Shown here: positions 9,052 through 17,982 of the stretch, piece after piece
How the letters are laid out: each line of letters begins with the position of its first letter
How positions within the stretch are numbered: position 1 is the stretch's first letter
NCBI GenBank assembly: GCA_017481205.1
Contig: JAFUPN010000001.1
Location: 1 to 64,000, forward strand
Direction of reading: 5' to 3'
Length of the DNA stretch: 64,000 bases
From: Clostridia bacterium
Lineage (GTDB): Bacteria; Bacillota; Clostridia; UMGS1810
Program-made: the position numbers and the translations under genes
Notes under the pieces: generated by a model
Told to the model about the DNA's origin: nothing
Seen by the model: only the letters and a program-made list of their open reading frames with translations
Database searches by the model: none

Positions 9052-12000
9052 AGACCAGAGCAATGCAATATACGCACCTGTGGGCGATTTGCTGGTAACT
9101 GCAGCGGCAGGCTCGGGAAAAACAGCCGTCATGGTTGAACGTATTATAAACCGTATTGTGGGCGATAATCCTACAGACGTTGACAGGATGCTTGTGGTGA
9201 CATACACCAATGCAGCTGCAGCGGAGATAAAAGAACGTATTATGACAGAGATAATTAAAAAGTTGGATGAAAAAGAGGATCACAACCTCAAAAGACAGCT
9301 TGTGCTCCTTAATAATGCCAGCATCTGCACTATCCACAGCTTTTGTCTTGATGTGGTAAGAAGCAATTTTAATGAGCTTGGTGTTGACCCGAATGTAAAA
9401 ATAGGAAATACCAATGACCTTGATATATATATGCAAAAAGCTGTAGATAAGGTTATGGAAAATCATTATGAGGCAAACGATGCCGGCTTTCTGCGCTTGG
9501 TTAGGGCATACTCCGGCAAGACCGACGAAGGGCTTGCTTCTATTCTGTTGAAGATATATCATTTTTCACGGAGTATACCAAACAGCACAGAGTGGCTTGA
9601 CAGCCTCACTGCCAATGAGGCTGGAATAAGGGGAAAATATCTGTCTGTTCTTTTAAACGAAGCCAAAACCCTATGTCGCCGCTCTGTGGAAAGATATGAC
9701 AAAATTCTCAGAATATGTGAAACAGACAATCACCTTAAGGGATTTACCGACAGATTTCTTGAAGAAAGAGAGCCGGCCTACAATGCATTGCACTGCGACC
9801 GCTGGAACAGTATGCATGATGCACTGCAATATAAATTCAAAACCCTCAGTTTAAAGCGGGGTAAAAATACTGATATTGACATAGGACTATGCGAATATGT
9901 AAAGCAGCTTCGTGACGAAGGAAAGGAATTTCAGAAAAAAGTGCTGTCTGATGTTCTCACTGGGCGCGAAGAGGATATTATCTCCGATATGCTCGGGCAG
10001 AATGTGTATATAGAAAAGCTTGTGGAGTTGGTTAAGGAGATATCAGAAGAATATACTGCCATTAAAACAGAAAAATCCGTTATTGACTTTTCCGATTTTG
10101 AGCATCTGTGCCTGAGGGCTCTCAGTGACAATGGAAATCAGAGCGAAGCTGCCGTGAAGGTTATGAACCGCTTTGACGAAATATATATTGATGAATATCA
10201 GGACTGCAACACCATACAGGAAGAGATTTTCCGACTTATCTCCGGAGCTAACAAGGGCAAGCCCAATGTTTTTGTGGTAGGGGATATGAAGCAGAGTATA
10301 TACAAATTCCGCGATGCAAATCCTCAGCTTATAAAGGCAAAAAGCGATAATTATGACATATACACTCCGGAGGAATTCAAGCCTAGGTCAAAAATTATGC
10401 TCAACATGAATTTTCGCAGTAGACCCGAGGTTCTCAGCTGTGTAAACTCCATTTTCCGCCAGCTTATGACCGTGGGAGCAGGTGAGCTGGATTATACTGA
10501 GAATGAATTTCTCTATAACGGCTGTAGCAGCTACACCGAGACAATCTCCGACAATTTATGTACCGATGTTGTCATTATAGAGGGCTCGTCAGGCAGCTCT
10601 GATGCCAATGCCGACCTGACTGACAGGGAAGAATACGGCTCTCTCCGCTCCGAGGCGGTATATATCGCCGAGCGTATAAGACAGATGATAGACGACCCGG
10701 ACTACAGTGTTTTTGACAAAAAAATCGGCGTTTACCGCCATATTGAATACCGTGATATAGTAATTCTCATGCGCAGCATAAAATCAAATACAAATGCCTT
10801 TAACGAAGTGTTTGAGCGTGCGGGAATACCTCTTTTTACCGATGTAAAAGGATATTTTGAATCCCGGGAAATCAGCTTTATCATGGATTTGCTCAGGATT
10901 ATTGACAATCCCTCCGATGATATACCTCTTGCGGCGGTTATGCGCCATCCTGTAATCGGCTTTGATGACAACGAGCTTATGCACATACGGGGCTTTTCAA
11001 GAAAAAGCAGTTTTTATAAAGCCTTAAACGCCGCTTGCGATGCTGAGTGGAGCGGCAGAAAAAAATGCGTATGGTTTCTGATGCTGCTGAAAAATGCTTA
11101 TGAAAAATCAAGGTATATGTCGGTAAATGAGCTGCTTGGTTATATAATAGAAGAGATTGATTATATGACATATCTGGGTACTCTGGATAATGCCGAAACC
11201 GCCAAATCAAATGTGAAAATGCTGTTTTACAAGGCAAAAGCATTTGAGAACAACAATTTCCGAGGAATATTTAATTTTGTAAACTATATTGAGCTTATCA
11301 GAAACCACTCCGGTGACGATGACTCTGCAAAGACCCTGGGCGAGAACGATAATGTTGTGCGTGTGATGAGTATTCACAAGAGCAAGGGACTGGAATTTCC
11401 TGTTGTATTTCTTGCAAAGACCTCAACGGGCTTTAACACCAGAGACCTGAGCTCAAGTGTTATAATGCACAAGGACCTGGGCATTGCCCTTAAGATAGTT
11501 GATCTTGAGCGCAGGGTAACATATCCCTCTGCCGCAAGAAAGGCTATGAGAATAATAGGAGAGGCAGAGCTGCTTTCTGAGGAGCTGAGAGTTCTTTATG
11601 TGGCGCTTACAAGAGCCAGGGAAAAGCTTATCATCACTTCATATGTGTCCGATGCCGGAAAGAAAATCAGCGAAGCAGAAAGCCTTTTGGAATCCCAGGG
11701 AGAGGTTATTTCATCTGATGCGGTGCTTAGTGCAAAGTCCTTTATTGACTGGATTCTTATGGCTGTGCTTCGTAACCCTACCTGTGAGCTTGAAACCGAT
11801 ATTTCCAAAAGTATATCCGACGGAAGTTGCTTTAAATGCACGGTTGTAGCCGAAGAAAATCTGACTCTGACAGAGCATATTTCCCGGGTTGTTGATTTTG
11901 ACGAGGCATTTGACTGTACGATAGATGAAGAAATCAGCAGACGGCTTGAATATGTCTATCCCCATGCTCGCCTTGCGTCTGTGCCGAGAAATATCTCCGT

Positions 12001-12616
12001 AACCGAGCTCAAGCGCATGGCGATGGGAGAGAGCGAGGATGCAGGAAGCATATTCAGAAAAGCTCCCTTGCAGCCTCCGGAGTTTATTAAGGACACCGGG
12101 ACTGTAACAGGCGCCCGTAGAGGAACGGTAATCCATATGATTATGCAGAAGCTTGATTTCACCAGTGCTGATTACGACGGAGTTGTCTCTCAGCTGCAGG
12201 AGCTGAGAAATAACGGCTCTGTCACCGATGCCGAGCTTGAGTCTGTAGACCCTGCGGATGTTTCAGCCTTTGCAGCTTCGCCTTTGGGCAGACGGATAAC
12301 AGAAAATTATCAGAGCTTTTCAAGGGAATTTTCCTTTAAATATATGATGAAAGCGGAGGATATTTATCCGGATATTGACTGCGAGGATGAAATCATAGTA
12401 CAGGGTATCATTGACGCATTTTTTGAGGACAAAGACGGAAGGATAGTTCTTATTGATTATAAGACAGACAGAATCACAACCACCGGAGCCGATATTGCCG
12501 AGCGCTACCGGGCACAGCTTAAGTATTATTCCATTGCACTGGAAAAACTTTTAGGAAAACCTGTATCAGAGTGTTATATATACCTGTTTGACAACGGTGA
12601 AACCATAAAAATGTAA
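9041..12616 (+). CDS. addA: ATP-dependent helicase/nuclease subunit AddA
   Basis: UvrD/Rep-type superfamily 1 helicase with a C-terminal RecB nuclease domain, partner of AddB. The protein is about 1191 residues. Walker A AAAGSGKT is at residues 21-28. Motif II reads DEYQDCNTIQ, motif III includes VVGDMKQSIYKFRDA, the VMSIHKSKGLEFPVVF region gives motif V and ALTRAREKL motif VI. The nuclease DYKTD lies near residue 1138. The ATG at 9041 is preferred over an in-frame GTG at 9032 because GGGAGG ends eight bases before it. It overlaps addB by 11 bases and forms a two-gene operon. Confidence 0.95.
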   Translation: MWTKDQSNAIYAPVGDLLVTAAAGSGKTAVMVERIINRIVGDNPTDVDRMLVVTYTNAAAAEIKERIMTEIIKKLDEKEDHNLKRQLVLLNNASICTIHSFCLDVVRSNFNELGVDPNVKIGNTNDLDIYMQKAVDKVMENHYEANDAGFLRLVRAYSGKTDEGLASILLKIYHFSRSIPNSTEWLDSLTANEAGIRGKYLSVLLNEAKTLCRRSVERYDKILRICETDNHLKGFTDRFLEEREPAYNALHCDRWNSMHDALQYKFKTLSLKRGKNTDIDIGLCEYVKQLRDEGKEFQKKVLSDVLTGREEDIISDMLGQNVYIEKLVELVKEISEEYTAIKTEKSVIDFSDFEHLCLRALSDNGNQSEAAVKVMNRFDEIYIDEYQDCNTIQEEIFRLISGANKGKPNVFVVGDMKQSIYKFRDANPQLIKAKSDNYDIYTPEEFKPRSKIMLNMNFRSRPEVLSCVNSIFRQLMTVGAGELDYTENEFLYNGCSSYTETISDNLCTDVVIIEGSSGSSDANADLTDREEYGSLRSEAVYIAERIRQMIDDPDYSVFDKKIGVYRHIEYRDIVILMRSIKSNTNAFNEVFERAGIPLFTDVKGYFESREISFIMDLLRIIDNPSDDIPLAAVMRHPVIGFDDNELMHIRGFSRKSSFYKALNAACDAEWSGRKKCVWFLMLLKNAYEKSRYMSVNELLGYIIEEIDYMTYLGTLDNAETAKSNVKMLFYKAKAFENNNFRGIFNFVNYIELIRNHSGDDDSAKTLGENDNVVRVMSIHKSKGLEFPVVFLAKTSTGFNTRDLSSSVIMHKDLGIALKIVDLERRVTYPSAARKAMRIIGEAELLSEELRVLYVALTRAREKLIITSYVSDAGKKISEAESLLESQGEVISSDAVLSAKSFIDWILMAVLRNPTCELETDISKSISDGSCFKCTVVAEENLTLTEHISRVVDFDEAFDCTIDEEISRRLEYVYPHARLASVPRNISVTELKRMAMGESEDAGSIFRKAPLQPPEFIKDTGTVTGARRGTVIHMIMQKLDFTSADYDGVVSQLQELRNNGSVTDAELESVDPADVSAFAASPLGRRITENYQSFSREFSFKYMMKAEDIYPDIDCEDEIIVQGIIDAFFEDKDGRIVLIDYKTDRITTTGADIAERYRAQLKYYSIALEKLLGKPVSECYIYLFDNGETIKM

Positions 12617-12706
12617 ATTGCCTTTTGAGTATTCGGGAGTAAATCGAAGAAAAAACGAGAAAAACGGAGCTCGAAAAAAATATTTTAAAATTTTTAAAAA
12701 ATGTTG

Positions 12707-12735
12707 TTGACAAACCGAAAACTTTGTATTACAAT
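12707..12735 (+). promoter_or_regulatory. Promoter of rplM-rpsI
   Basis: TTGACA (12707-12712) and TACAAT (12730-12735) with 17-base spacing, just upstream of rplM. The leader is only about 30 bases, too short for an L13-type leader structure. Confidence 0.75.
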
Positions 12736-12770
12736 ATAGAAGTTGATTAAAGAAAACGGAGGTAAATCTA

Positions 12771-13208
12771 ATGAGTACATTTATGGCTAAACCCGCCGAA
12801 TTGGAAAGAAAATGGTATATTATAGACGCAGCTGATAAGCCCCTCGGAAGAGTAGCAAGTGCAGCGGCTTCTATACTGAGAGGTAAGAATAAGCCTACTT
12901 TTACACCCCATGTTGACTGCGGTGATTTCGTAATCATTCTCAATGCAGACAAGGCTGTTCTCACAGGCAAGAAGCTTGAGCAGAAGTATTACAGACATCA
13001 CAGCGGCTATATCGGCGGTCTTAAGGAAGTTCAGTATAAGCTCCTTATGGATAAGAACCCTGAGAAGGCTATGATGCTTGCAGTTAAGGGTATGCTCCCT
13101 CACAACACAATTGGAGCTAACTCTCTGACACGTCTCAGAGTTTACAAGGGCAGCGAGCATGACCATGCTGCACAGAAGCCTGAAGTTTACACAGGTATTA
13201 TTAAATAA
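12771..13208 (+). CDS. rplM: 50S ribosomal protein L13
   Basis: Ribosomal protein L13, 145 residues, the usual length. Conserved features include the start [16 protein letters not shown], the [10 protein letters not shown] block, [15 protein letters not shown] and VKGMLPHN segments. ACGGAGG precedes the ATG. It is followed after 14 bases by rpsI, the near-universal pair. Confidence 0.98.
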   Translation: MSTFMAKPAELERKWYIIDAADKPLGRVASAAASILRGKNKPTFTPHVDCGDFVIILNADKAVLTGKKLEQKYYRHHSGYIGGLKEVQYKLLMDKNPEKAMMLAVKGMLPHNTIGANSLTRLRVYKGSEHDHAAQKPEVYTGIIK

Positions 13209-13222
13209 GGAGGAAATTGAAA

Positions 13223-13615
13223 ATGGCTAACGCACAGTTTTACGGTACCGGCAGAAGAAAAAGCTCTGTAGCAAGAGTAAGACTCGTTCCCGGCACAGGA
13301 AAAATTCTTATAAACAACAGAGATATTGACGATTATTTTGGTTTGGAAACACTTAAGGTTGTTGTAAGACAGCCACTGGTTACCACTGATACACTCGGTA
13401 AGTTTGACGTTATCGCGAAGGTTCAGGGTGGCGGCTTCACAGGTCAGGCAGGTGCTATCCGTCACGGTGTTGCAAGAGCACTCCTTACTGTAGAAGAAGA
13501 ATACAGACCCGCACTCAAGGCTGCAGGCTTCCTTACAAGAGACTCACGTATGAAGGAAAGAAAGAAATACGGTCTCAAGGCTGCACGTCGTGCACCCCAG
13601 TTCAGCAAAAGATAA
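13223..13615 (+). CDS. rpsI: 30S ribosomal protein S9
   Basis: Ribosomal protein S9, 130 residues. The [14 protein letters not shown] start, the [19 protein letters not shown] core and the basic tail ending in QFSKR, which reaches the P-site tRNA, are all present. The ATG at 13223 is chosen: AAGGAGG lies nine bases upstream, and a TTG two codons earlier is unlikely. Confidence 0.98.
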   Translation: MANAQFYGTGRRKSSVARVRLVPGTGKILINNRDIDDYFGLETLKVVVRQPLVTTDTLGKFDVIAKVQGGGFTGQAGAIRHGVARALLTVEEEYRPALKAAGFLTRDSRMKERKKYGLKAARRAPQFSKR

Positions 13616-13634
13616 TCTACAAATTATTGCTTTC

Positions 13635-13664
13635 AAAAACCTCCGATTTTTCGGAGGTTTTTGT
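13635..13664 (+). terminator. Rho-independent terminator after rpsI
   Basis: AAAAACCTCCGA (13635-13646), a TTTT loop, then TCGGAGGTTTTT (13651-13662): a strong stem with a U-run. Confidence 0.9.
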
Positions 13665-13780
13665 TATACAAGATATATATACTTCATAATGATAGCTGCT
13701 GTCAATGCCCTTCAAACAAATATTTTTGTTTTTGATTTTTTCATTCAATGCATTTTCAGACATAAATTCAAAATTAACTA

Positions 13781-13809
13781 TTGCTTTTAACTGAATTTTA
13801 GAATATAAT
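13781..13809 (+). promoter_or_regulatory. Promoter of cysK
   Basis: TTGCTT (13781-13786), 17 bases, TATAAT (13804-13809), about 40 bases before the cysK start. Confidence 0.55.
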
Positions 13810-13851
13810 ATATAGTATGAGTTTTTGTGTAATAAGATAAGGAATGATCAG

Positions 13852-14778
13852 ATGATATATAATAACATACTTGAAGCGATAGGAGATACCCCTATGATTA
13901 AGCTTCAGCACCTGCCAGGAAAAGACAGAGCTGATATTCTTGTTAAGTTTGAAGGACTTAATGTGGGCGGCTCCATAAAGACCAGGACAGCATACAATAT
14001 GATTTGCGAAGCCGAGGCAAAGGGTCTTATAAATAAGAACACTGTGATTGTAGAGCCCACCAGCGGAAACCAAGGTATAGGACTTGCTCTTGTGGGAGCA
14101 GTAAGAGGCTATAAAACAAAAATTATTATGCCGGACTCTGTCAGCGAGGAGAGAAGAAAGTTAGTTGAGCACTACGGCGCAGAGGTAATATTGATTCATG
14201 ATGCGGGAAATATTGGTGCATGTATAGAGGAATGTCTTGAGCTTGCTCTCTCCATGAGAAACAGCGACCCTGACGTATTTGTGCCCCAACAGTTTGAAAA
14301 TCCTGCTAATGTGGCGATACAACGCAGTCAGACTGGCGTTGAGATACTGCGCCAGGTGGACGGGCCCATACACGGATTTTGCTCAGGTATAGGAACCGGC
14401 GGAACCATTACAGGAATCGGCGAAGCACTTAAGCAGGAAAACCCTGATATAACCATATGGGCTGTTGAGCCAGAGGACGCTGCCATACTTTCAGGCGGCT
14501 CAATCGGTACTCACATTCAGATGGGTATTGGCGATGGTGTGATACCGGAAATCCTCAACTGCGATATTTATGATGATATATGCATTATCAAGGATGAAGA
14601 AGCAATACATATTTCCAAGGAGCTTGCCTCAAAAGAAGGCATAATGTGCGGCATCAGCAGCGGTACAAATGTTGCCGCAGCCATGAAGCTTGCAGAAAAG
14701 CTCGGCAAGGGCAAAACTGTGGTAACAGTGCTTCCGGATACTGCGGAAAGATATTTTTCCACTCCGCTGTTTGAATAA
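13852..14778 (+). CDS. cysK: Cysteine synthase (O-acetylserine sulfhydrylase)
   Basis: PLP enzyme that makes cysteine from O-acetylserine and sulfide; 308 residues. The PLP lysine is in GGSIKTRTA (S-I-K), followed by the substrate loop PTSGNQGIGLA and the phosphate-binding GIGTGGTITGIG. These are diagnostic for the CysK/CysM family. CysK proper is preferred on length and motifs; a CysM or cystathionine beta-synthase-like role is possible. ATG at 13852 is chosen over an upstream TTG because AAGG lies about nine bases before it. It has its own promoter. A truncated copy of a structured repeat begins right after the stop codon. Confidence 0.9.
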   Translation: MIYNNILEAIGDTPMIKLQHLPGKDRADILVKFEGLNVGGSIKTRTAYNMICEAEAKGLINKNTVIVEPTSGNQGIGLALVGAVRGYKTKIIMPDSVSEERRKLVEHYGAEVILIHDAGNIGACIEECLELALSMRNSDPDVFVPQQFENPANVAIQRSQTGVEILRQVDGPIHGFCSGIGTGGTITGIGEALKQENPDITIWAVEPEDAAILSGGSIGTHIQMGIGDGVIPEILNCDIYDDICIIKDEEAIHISKELASKEGIMCGISSGTNVAAAMKLAEKLGKGKTVVTVLPDTAERYFSTPLFE

Positions 14779-15030
14779 AGCCTTGCGAAGATGACAAACC
14801 GAAAGATGCCGGAATTGCACTGCTTAAGTAAATGATGATTAATTCAGCATTTTGCAAAACAACCCTTCCGTCACGCTTGCGCGTGCCACCTTCCCTTACA
14901 CAGGGAAGGCTTGTTGTGCGGCATTGAAGGCTCCCTTAAGGCTTGTGTAAAGGGAGCTGTCACGAAGTGACTGAGGGATTGTACAATTTGAACTTACTTA
15001 AGGCAGGTTCGGATTATTTTCTTTCGACTG
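14779..15030 (+). repeat. Structured repeat, 5'-truncated copy split by a nested element
   Basis: The segments at 14779-14828 and 14997-15030 together match the half-element seen intact (reverse orientation) at 30711-30785: GCCTTGCGAAGATGACAAA, then CCGAAAGATGCCG, TTAAGGC and GGTTCGGATTAT. The copy begins at the cysK stop, so the left half of the element is missing. A 168-base sequence is inserted at its TTAAG. Confidence 0.75.
14829..14996 (+). mobile_element. MITE-like element nested in the structured repeat
   Basis: About 168 bases flanked on both sides by CTTAAG (14823-14828 and 14997-15002). The related copy at 30.7 kb has one TTTAAGG at this point, so it serves as the empty site. Inside are two imperfectly inverted halves: one starting CCCTTCCGTCACGC (about 14862) with a CACGC/GCGTG hairpin, the other ending GTCACGAAGTGACTGAGGG (about 14958-14977). 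No transposase is encoded. Repeats with this GTCACGAAGTGAC core are, to my knowledge, common in gut Clostridia. Confidence 0.65.
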
Positions 15031-15075
15031 AATTGCCAACAGTACACTGAATTTTGTAAAATTCTCGTATATCTA

Positions 15076-15104
15076 TTGACATTGGAAAATTTAGGTGATA
15101 TAAT
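15076..15104 (+). promoter_or_regulatory. Promoter of the TetR-FASII operon
   Basis: TTGACA (15076-15081) and TATAAT (15099-15104) with 17-base spacing, a near-consensus sigma-A promoter. Confidence 0.85.
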
Positions 15105-15107
15105 ATC

Positions 15108-15130
15108 ATTCAGCACACGGTGTGCTGAAT
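15108..15130 (+). promoter_or_regulatory. Perfect palindromic operator of the FASII TetR regulator
   Basis: ATTCAGCACAC-G-GTGTGCTGAAT is a perfect 11+1+11 palindrome starting three bases after the -10 box, so it spans the transcription start. A TetR-type gene begins 20 bases later, so autoregulation is expected. The AGCACAC-N-GTGTGCT core recurs at the degV promoter (37058-37072). Confidence 0.8.
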
Positions 15131-15150
15131 GAATATTGCGGGGTGAGCTT

Positions 15151-15738
15151 GTGGCTGATACAGCAAAAGAACTTATAAATGACGAAATGTCCGACAGGAT
15201 TATTGCGATTGCAGAGGATATGGCTACAAGAGACGGGGCTCATACCGTAACAGTAAAGAGGATTCTCAATGAACTCGGCACTGCAAACAGAGTGTTTTAC
15301 AACAGATTTCACAATCTCGACGAGGTGCTTGAGATTGTGTACAAAAATGCTGTGCTCAAGATGCATCAGTGCATTAAGTCCGATATTGACCCAGAGGACG
15401 ATTTTTTTGATTATGTGCTCGATGTTGTCATAAATGTGCTTACTGCCACTTATGATATTAAAAAACAGTTTGCAAGATATGCCTTTGAGCATGATTCTCT
15501 CACTCAGGCAAATTATGAATGGTGGACAGAAGAAATAAAAAAGATAATTGAGTACGGCAAATCCAGAAATCTCATTAAGGATGTGGATTCTGACATGCTC
15601 AGTTACTCCATATGGTGCTTCTGCAGAGGCTTTAATGCCGATGCAGTGGGCAGGAACCTGTCCAAGGAGGAGGCTGTCAGATGCTTCCGCTTCGGATTCG
15701 GCTGTCTTATTGCTGGATTAAAGAAAGTTGTTGAATAA
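15151..15738 (+). CDS. TetR/AcrR family regulator of the FASII operon
   Basis: A 195-residue TetR-type repressor. The N-terminal HTH covers residues about 15-55 (VTVKRILNELGTANRVFYNRFHN); the rest is a helical ligand domain. The start is taken as GTG at 15151, six bases after GGGGTG; a TTG five codons earlier is possible. It is the first gene of the fatty-acid synthesis operon and lies directly behind a perfect palindrome, so it likely represses its own promoter and the downstream fab genes in response to an acyl effector. Firmicutes commonly use FapR (DeoR type) or FabT (MarR type) here; a TetR member is an alternative solution. The ligand is unknown. Confidence 0.85.
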   Translation: MADTAKELINDEMSDRIIAIAEDMATRDGAHTVTVKRILNELGTANRVFYNRFHNLDEVLEIVYKNAVLKMHQCIKSDIDPEDDFFDYVLDVVINVLTATYDIKKQFARYAFEHDSLTQANYEWWTEEIKKIIEYGKSRNLIKDVDSDMLSYSIWCFCRGFNADAVGRNLSKEEAVRCFRFGFGCLIAGLKKVVE

Positions 15739-15784
15739 GTAATATATAAGCACTTATGTGCACAGAAAGGGGATTGTACGTATA

Positions 15785-16738
15785 ATGAGTATTAAATTCT
15801 TAGGAACCGGCTATTACGTACCTGAACATGTTGTTACAAACGATGATTTGGCACAGATGGTGGAAACTAACGATGAATGGATTGTTCAGAGAGTGGGTAT
15901 AAGCGAAAGAAGAGTGTCAGACGGGGAGACCGCCGCTGATTTTGCAATCAATGCCGCAAAGAGCGCTGTTGCAAATGCAGGCATAGCTCCGGAGGATATT
16001 GATTTGATTGTCGCTGCGACAATCAGCTCGGATACCCTTTGTCCCACAGTTGCAGGAAGCGTGCAAAAGGCGCTTGGCGCTCACTGTCCTGCATTTGACA
16101 TAAGCTCAGCCTGCAGCGGCTTTATGTTTGCCCTTGATACGGCTGTTTCATTTTTGCAGCGCGAGGGATATGAAAATATCCTTGTTATCGGCTCAGAAAG
16201 ACTCTGCAAGCTTGTTGACTGGACAGACAGGAGCACCTGTGTTATCTTCGGTGACGGTGCAGGCGCCGCAGTTATTACAAAGGGTGATGGCTATCTTGCT
16301 TCAAGACTCTGGACAGACGGCGGCAGCGAGGTAATTGAAATTCCTTCTCATGCCGGAAGCTCGCCGTTCTTTAAGGGCGAGGTAAAAAAACCGTTTATAT
16401 ATATGGACGGGCAGGAAACCTTTAAATTTGCAGTAAACAAGATTGTTGAAGACATAAAGTACGCTGCCGAAAAGGCAGGAGTTGCCCTTGATGATATAAA
16501 GCATTTTGTGCTTCATCAGGCAAATACAAGAATACTTGATTATGCTGCGCGCAAGCTCAAGGCGCCCAAGGAAAAATTCTTTATGAATATTCAGAAGGTA
16601 GGTAACACCTCTGCTGCAAGTGTTCCTATTGCTTTGGCTCAGCTCAATGAGTCCGGTGCGCTCAAGCGCGGTGATTTAGTTGTTATGTCTGCATTCGGCG
16701 GAGGCTTATCAAGTGGCGTCTGCCTTATCAGATGGTAA
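15785..16738 (+). CDS. fabH: Beta-ketoacyl-ACP synthase III
   Basis: Initiates fatty-acid synthesis by condensing acetyl- or branched acyl-CoA with malonyl-ACP. 317 residues. The catalytic triad is present at Cys110 (SSACSGF), His244 (LHQANTR) and Asn274 (GNTSAAS). The start MSIKFLGTGYYVP matches the family N-terminus; AAAGGGGA lies upstream with rather long spacing (about 12 bases), and an earlier GTG has no ribosome site. Second gene of the FASII operon. Confidence 0.95.
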   Translation: MSIKFLGTGYYVPEHVVTNDDLAQMVETNDEWIVQRVGISERRVSDGETAADFAINAAKSAVANAGIAPEDIDLIVAATISSDTLCPTVAGSVQKALGAHCPAFDISSACSGFMFALDTAVSFLQREGYENILVIGSERLCKLVDWTDRSTCVIFGDGAGAAVITKGDGYLASRLWTDGGSEVIEIPSHAGSSPFFKGEVKKPFIYMDGQETFKFAVNKIVEDIKYAAEKAGVALDDIKHFVLHQANTRILDYAARKLKAPKEKFFMNIQKVGNTSAASVPIALAQLNESGALKRGDLVVMSAFGGGLSSGVCLIRW

Positions 16739-16776
16739 TATAAAACAAAAAATAATTATTTTGGAGGTAAATTATC

Positions 16777-16998
16777 ATGACATTTGAAAAGGTACAGAAT
16801 TTATTGGCAGAGCATCTTGAAATCGATGCAAGCGAAATCACAGAGGAAACAACCTTTGAGGACCTTGGTATTGATTCTCTCGACACTGTTGAAATCATGA
16901 TGGAAATGGAAGATGAGTTTGAAATCGAAATCAAGCCTGCAGAGGTTGGTAAATCCGTAAAAGAGCTCGTTGCTTACATTGACGAAAAAATTGCTTAA
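16777..16998 (+). CDS. acpP: Acyl carrier protein
   Basis: A 73-residue acidic carrier of growing acyl chains. Ser34 in GIDSLDTVEI is the 4'-phosphopantetheine site. TTGGAGG precedes the ATG. It sits between fabH and fabK, as in many Firmicutes FASII operons. Confidence 0.97.
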   Translation: MTFEKVQNLLAEHLEIDASEITEETTFEDLGIDSLDTVEIMMEMEDEFEIEIKPAEVGKSVKELVAYIDEKIA

Positions 16999-17037
16999 TC
17001 GGAATAAGAGCCGATACTGAGAAAGGTTGTGGAATAA

Positions 17038-17982
17038 ATGATTTGCACACCAATATGTGAAATGCTCGGCATCAGATACCCCCTTTTTCAAGGGGGTATG
17101 GCTCATATCTCCGATGCTAAGCTTGCATCGGCGGTATCCAATGCCGGCGGACTGGGTATAATCACAGCGGCAAGCGGTGATGTTGCCTGGGTTGAAGAAC
17201 AGATTGATATGGCGAGAAGCCTTACAGATAAACCCTTTGGCGTTAATGTTATGCTGATGGGAAGAAATATTGAAGAGATTGCCGCTCTCCTTGCACGCAA
17301 GAGGGTAGCGGTTGTAACCACTGGAGCAGGTACTCCTGAAAGATTTATGCCTATGTGGAAGGATGCCGGTATAAAGGTTATACCCGTTGTTCCCTCTACA
17401 TCCATTGCAAAGCTTGTTGCCCGCAGCGGAGCAGATGCAGTAATTGCCGAGGGAGGCGAATCCGGAGGTCATGTGGGCGATATGACCACTATGGCTCTTG
17501 TGCCCCAGGTTGTGGATGCAGTTGATATCCCTGTTATTGCAGCAGGCGGCATAGCCGACGGCAGGGGAGTTGCTGCAGCATTTATGCTCGGCGCTCAGGG
17601 CGTTCAGATAGGCACAAGATTTCTCACTGCCCTTGAGTGCTCCATAAGCCCTGTATATAAGGCAAAGGTGCTCAAGGCAAACGATACTTCTACAATTGTT
17701 ACAGGTCGCCGTCTCGGTCATCCTGTAAGAAGCATAAAATCACCCTTCTCAAGAGCCTATGCAAAAGCAGAGTATACAGATATATCCGACGATGACCTTG
17801 AGAATATGGCTGTTGGCAGTCTGCCGGCGGCGGTATACAGCGGTGATGAAAAGAAGGGCAGTTTCCTTGCCGGACAGATATCCGGTATGGTAAACAGAGA
17901 GCAGAGTGCCGAAGAAATTATAAAAGAAATGTTTGAAGAAACTGAAAATATATTAAACGGAGCAAAAAAATGGGTAAAATAG
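17038..17982 (+). CDS. fabK: Enoyl-ACP reductase II (FMN-dependent FabK)
   Basis: Flavin enoyl-ACP reductase that completes each elongation cycle with NADH; 314 residues. It has the nitronate-monooxygenase/FabK TIM-barrel pattern: YPLFQGGMAHI at the start, NAGGLGIIT, AEGGESGGHVG and IAAGGIADGRG for FMN phosphate binding, GAQGVQIGTRF. No FabI is seen in the window, so this is probably the operon's enoyl reductase. It overlaps fabD by 13 bases. Confidence 0.93.
   Translation: MICTPICEMLGIRYPLFQGGMAHISDAKLASAVSNAGGLGIITAASGDVAWVEEQIDMARSLTDKPFGVNVMLMGRNIEEIAALLARKRVAVVTTGAGTPERFMPMWKDAGIKVIPVVPSTSIAKLVARSGADAVIAEGGESGGHVGDMTTMALVPQVVDAVDIPVIAAGGIADGRGVAAAFMLGAQGVQIGTRFLTALECSISPVYKAKVLKANDTSTIVTGRRLGHPVRSIKSPFSRAYAKAEYTDISDDDLENMAVGSLPAAVYSGDEKKGSFLAGQISGMVNREQSAEEIIKEMFEETENILNGAKKWVK

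Noticed and set aside
12742..12770. L13 leader RNA upstream of rplM
   Set aside because: The promoter leaves a leader of only about 30 bases, too short for the known structure.
15745..15765. Third TetR operator upstream of fabH (AGCAC...GTGCA)
   Set aside because: The half-sites are spaced one base too closely and the second half deviates, so it does not match the AGCACAC-N-GTGTGCT core.
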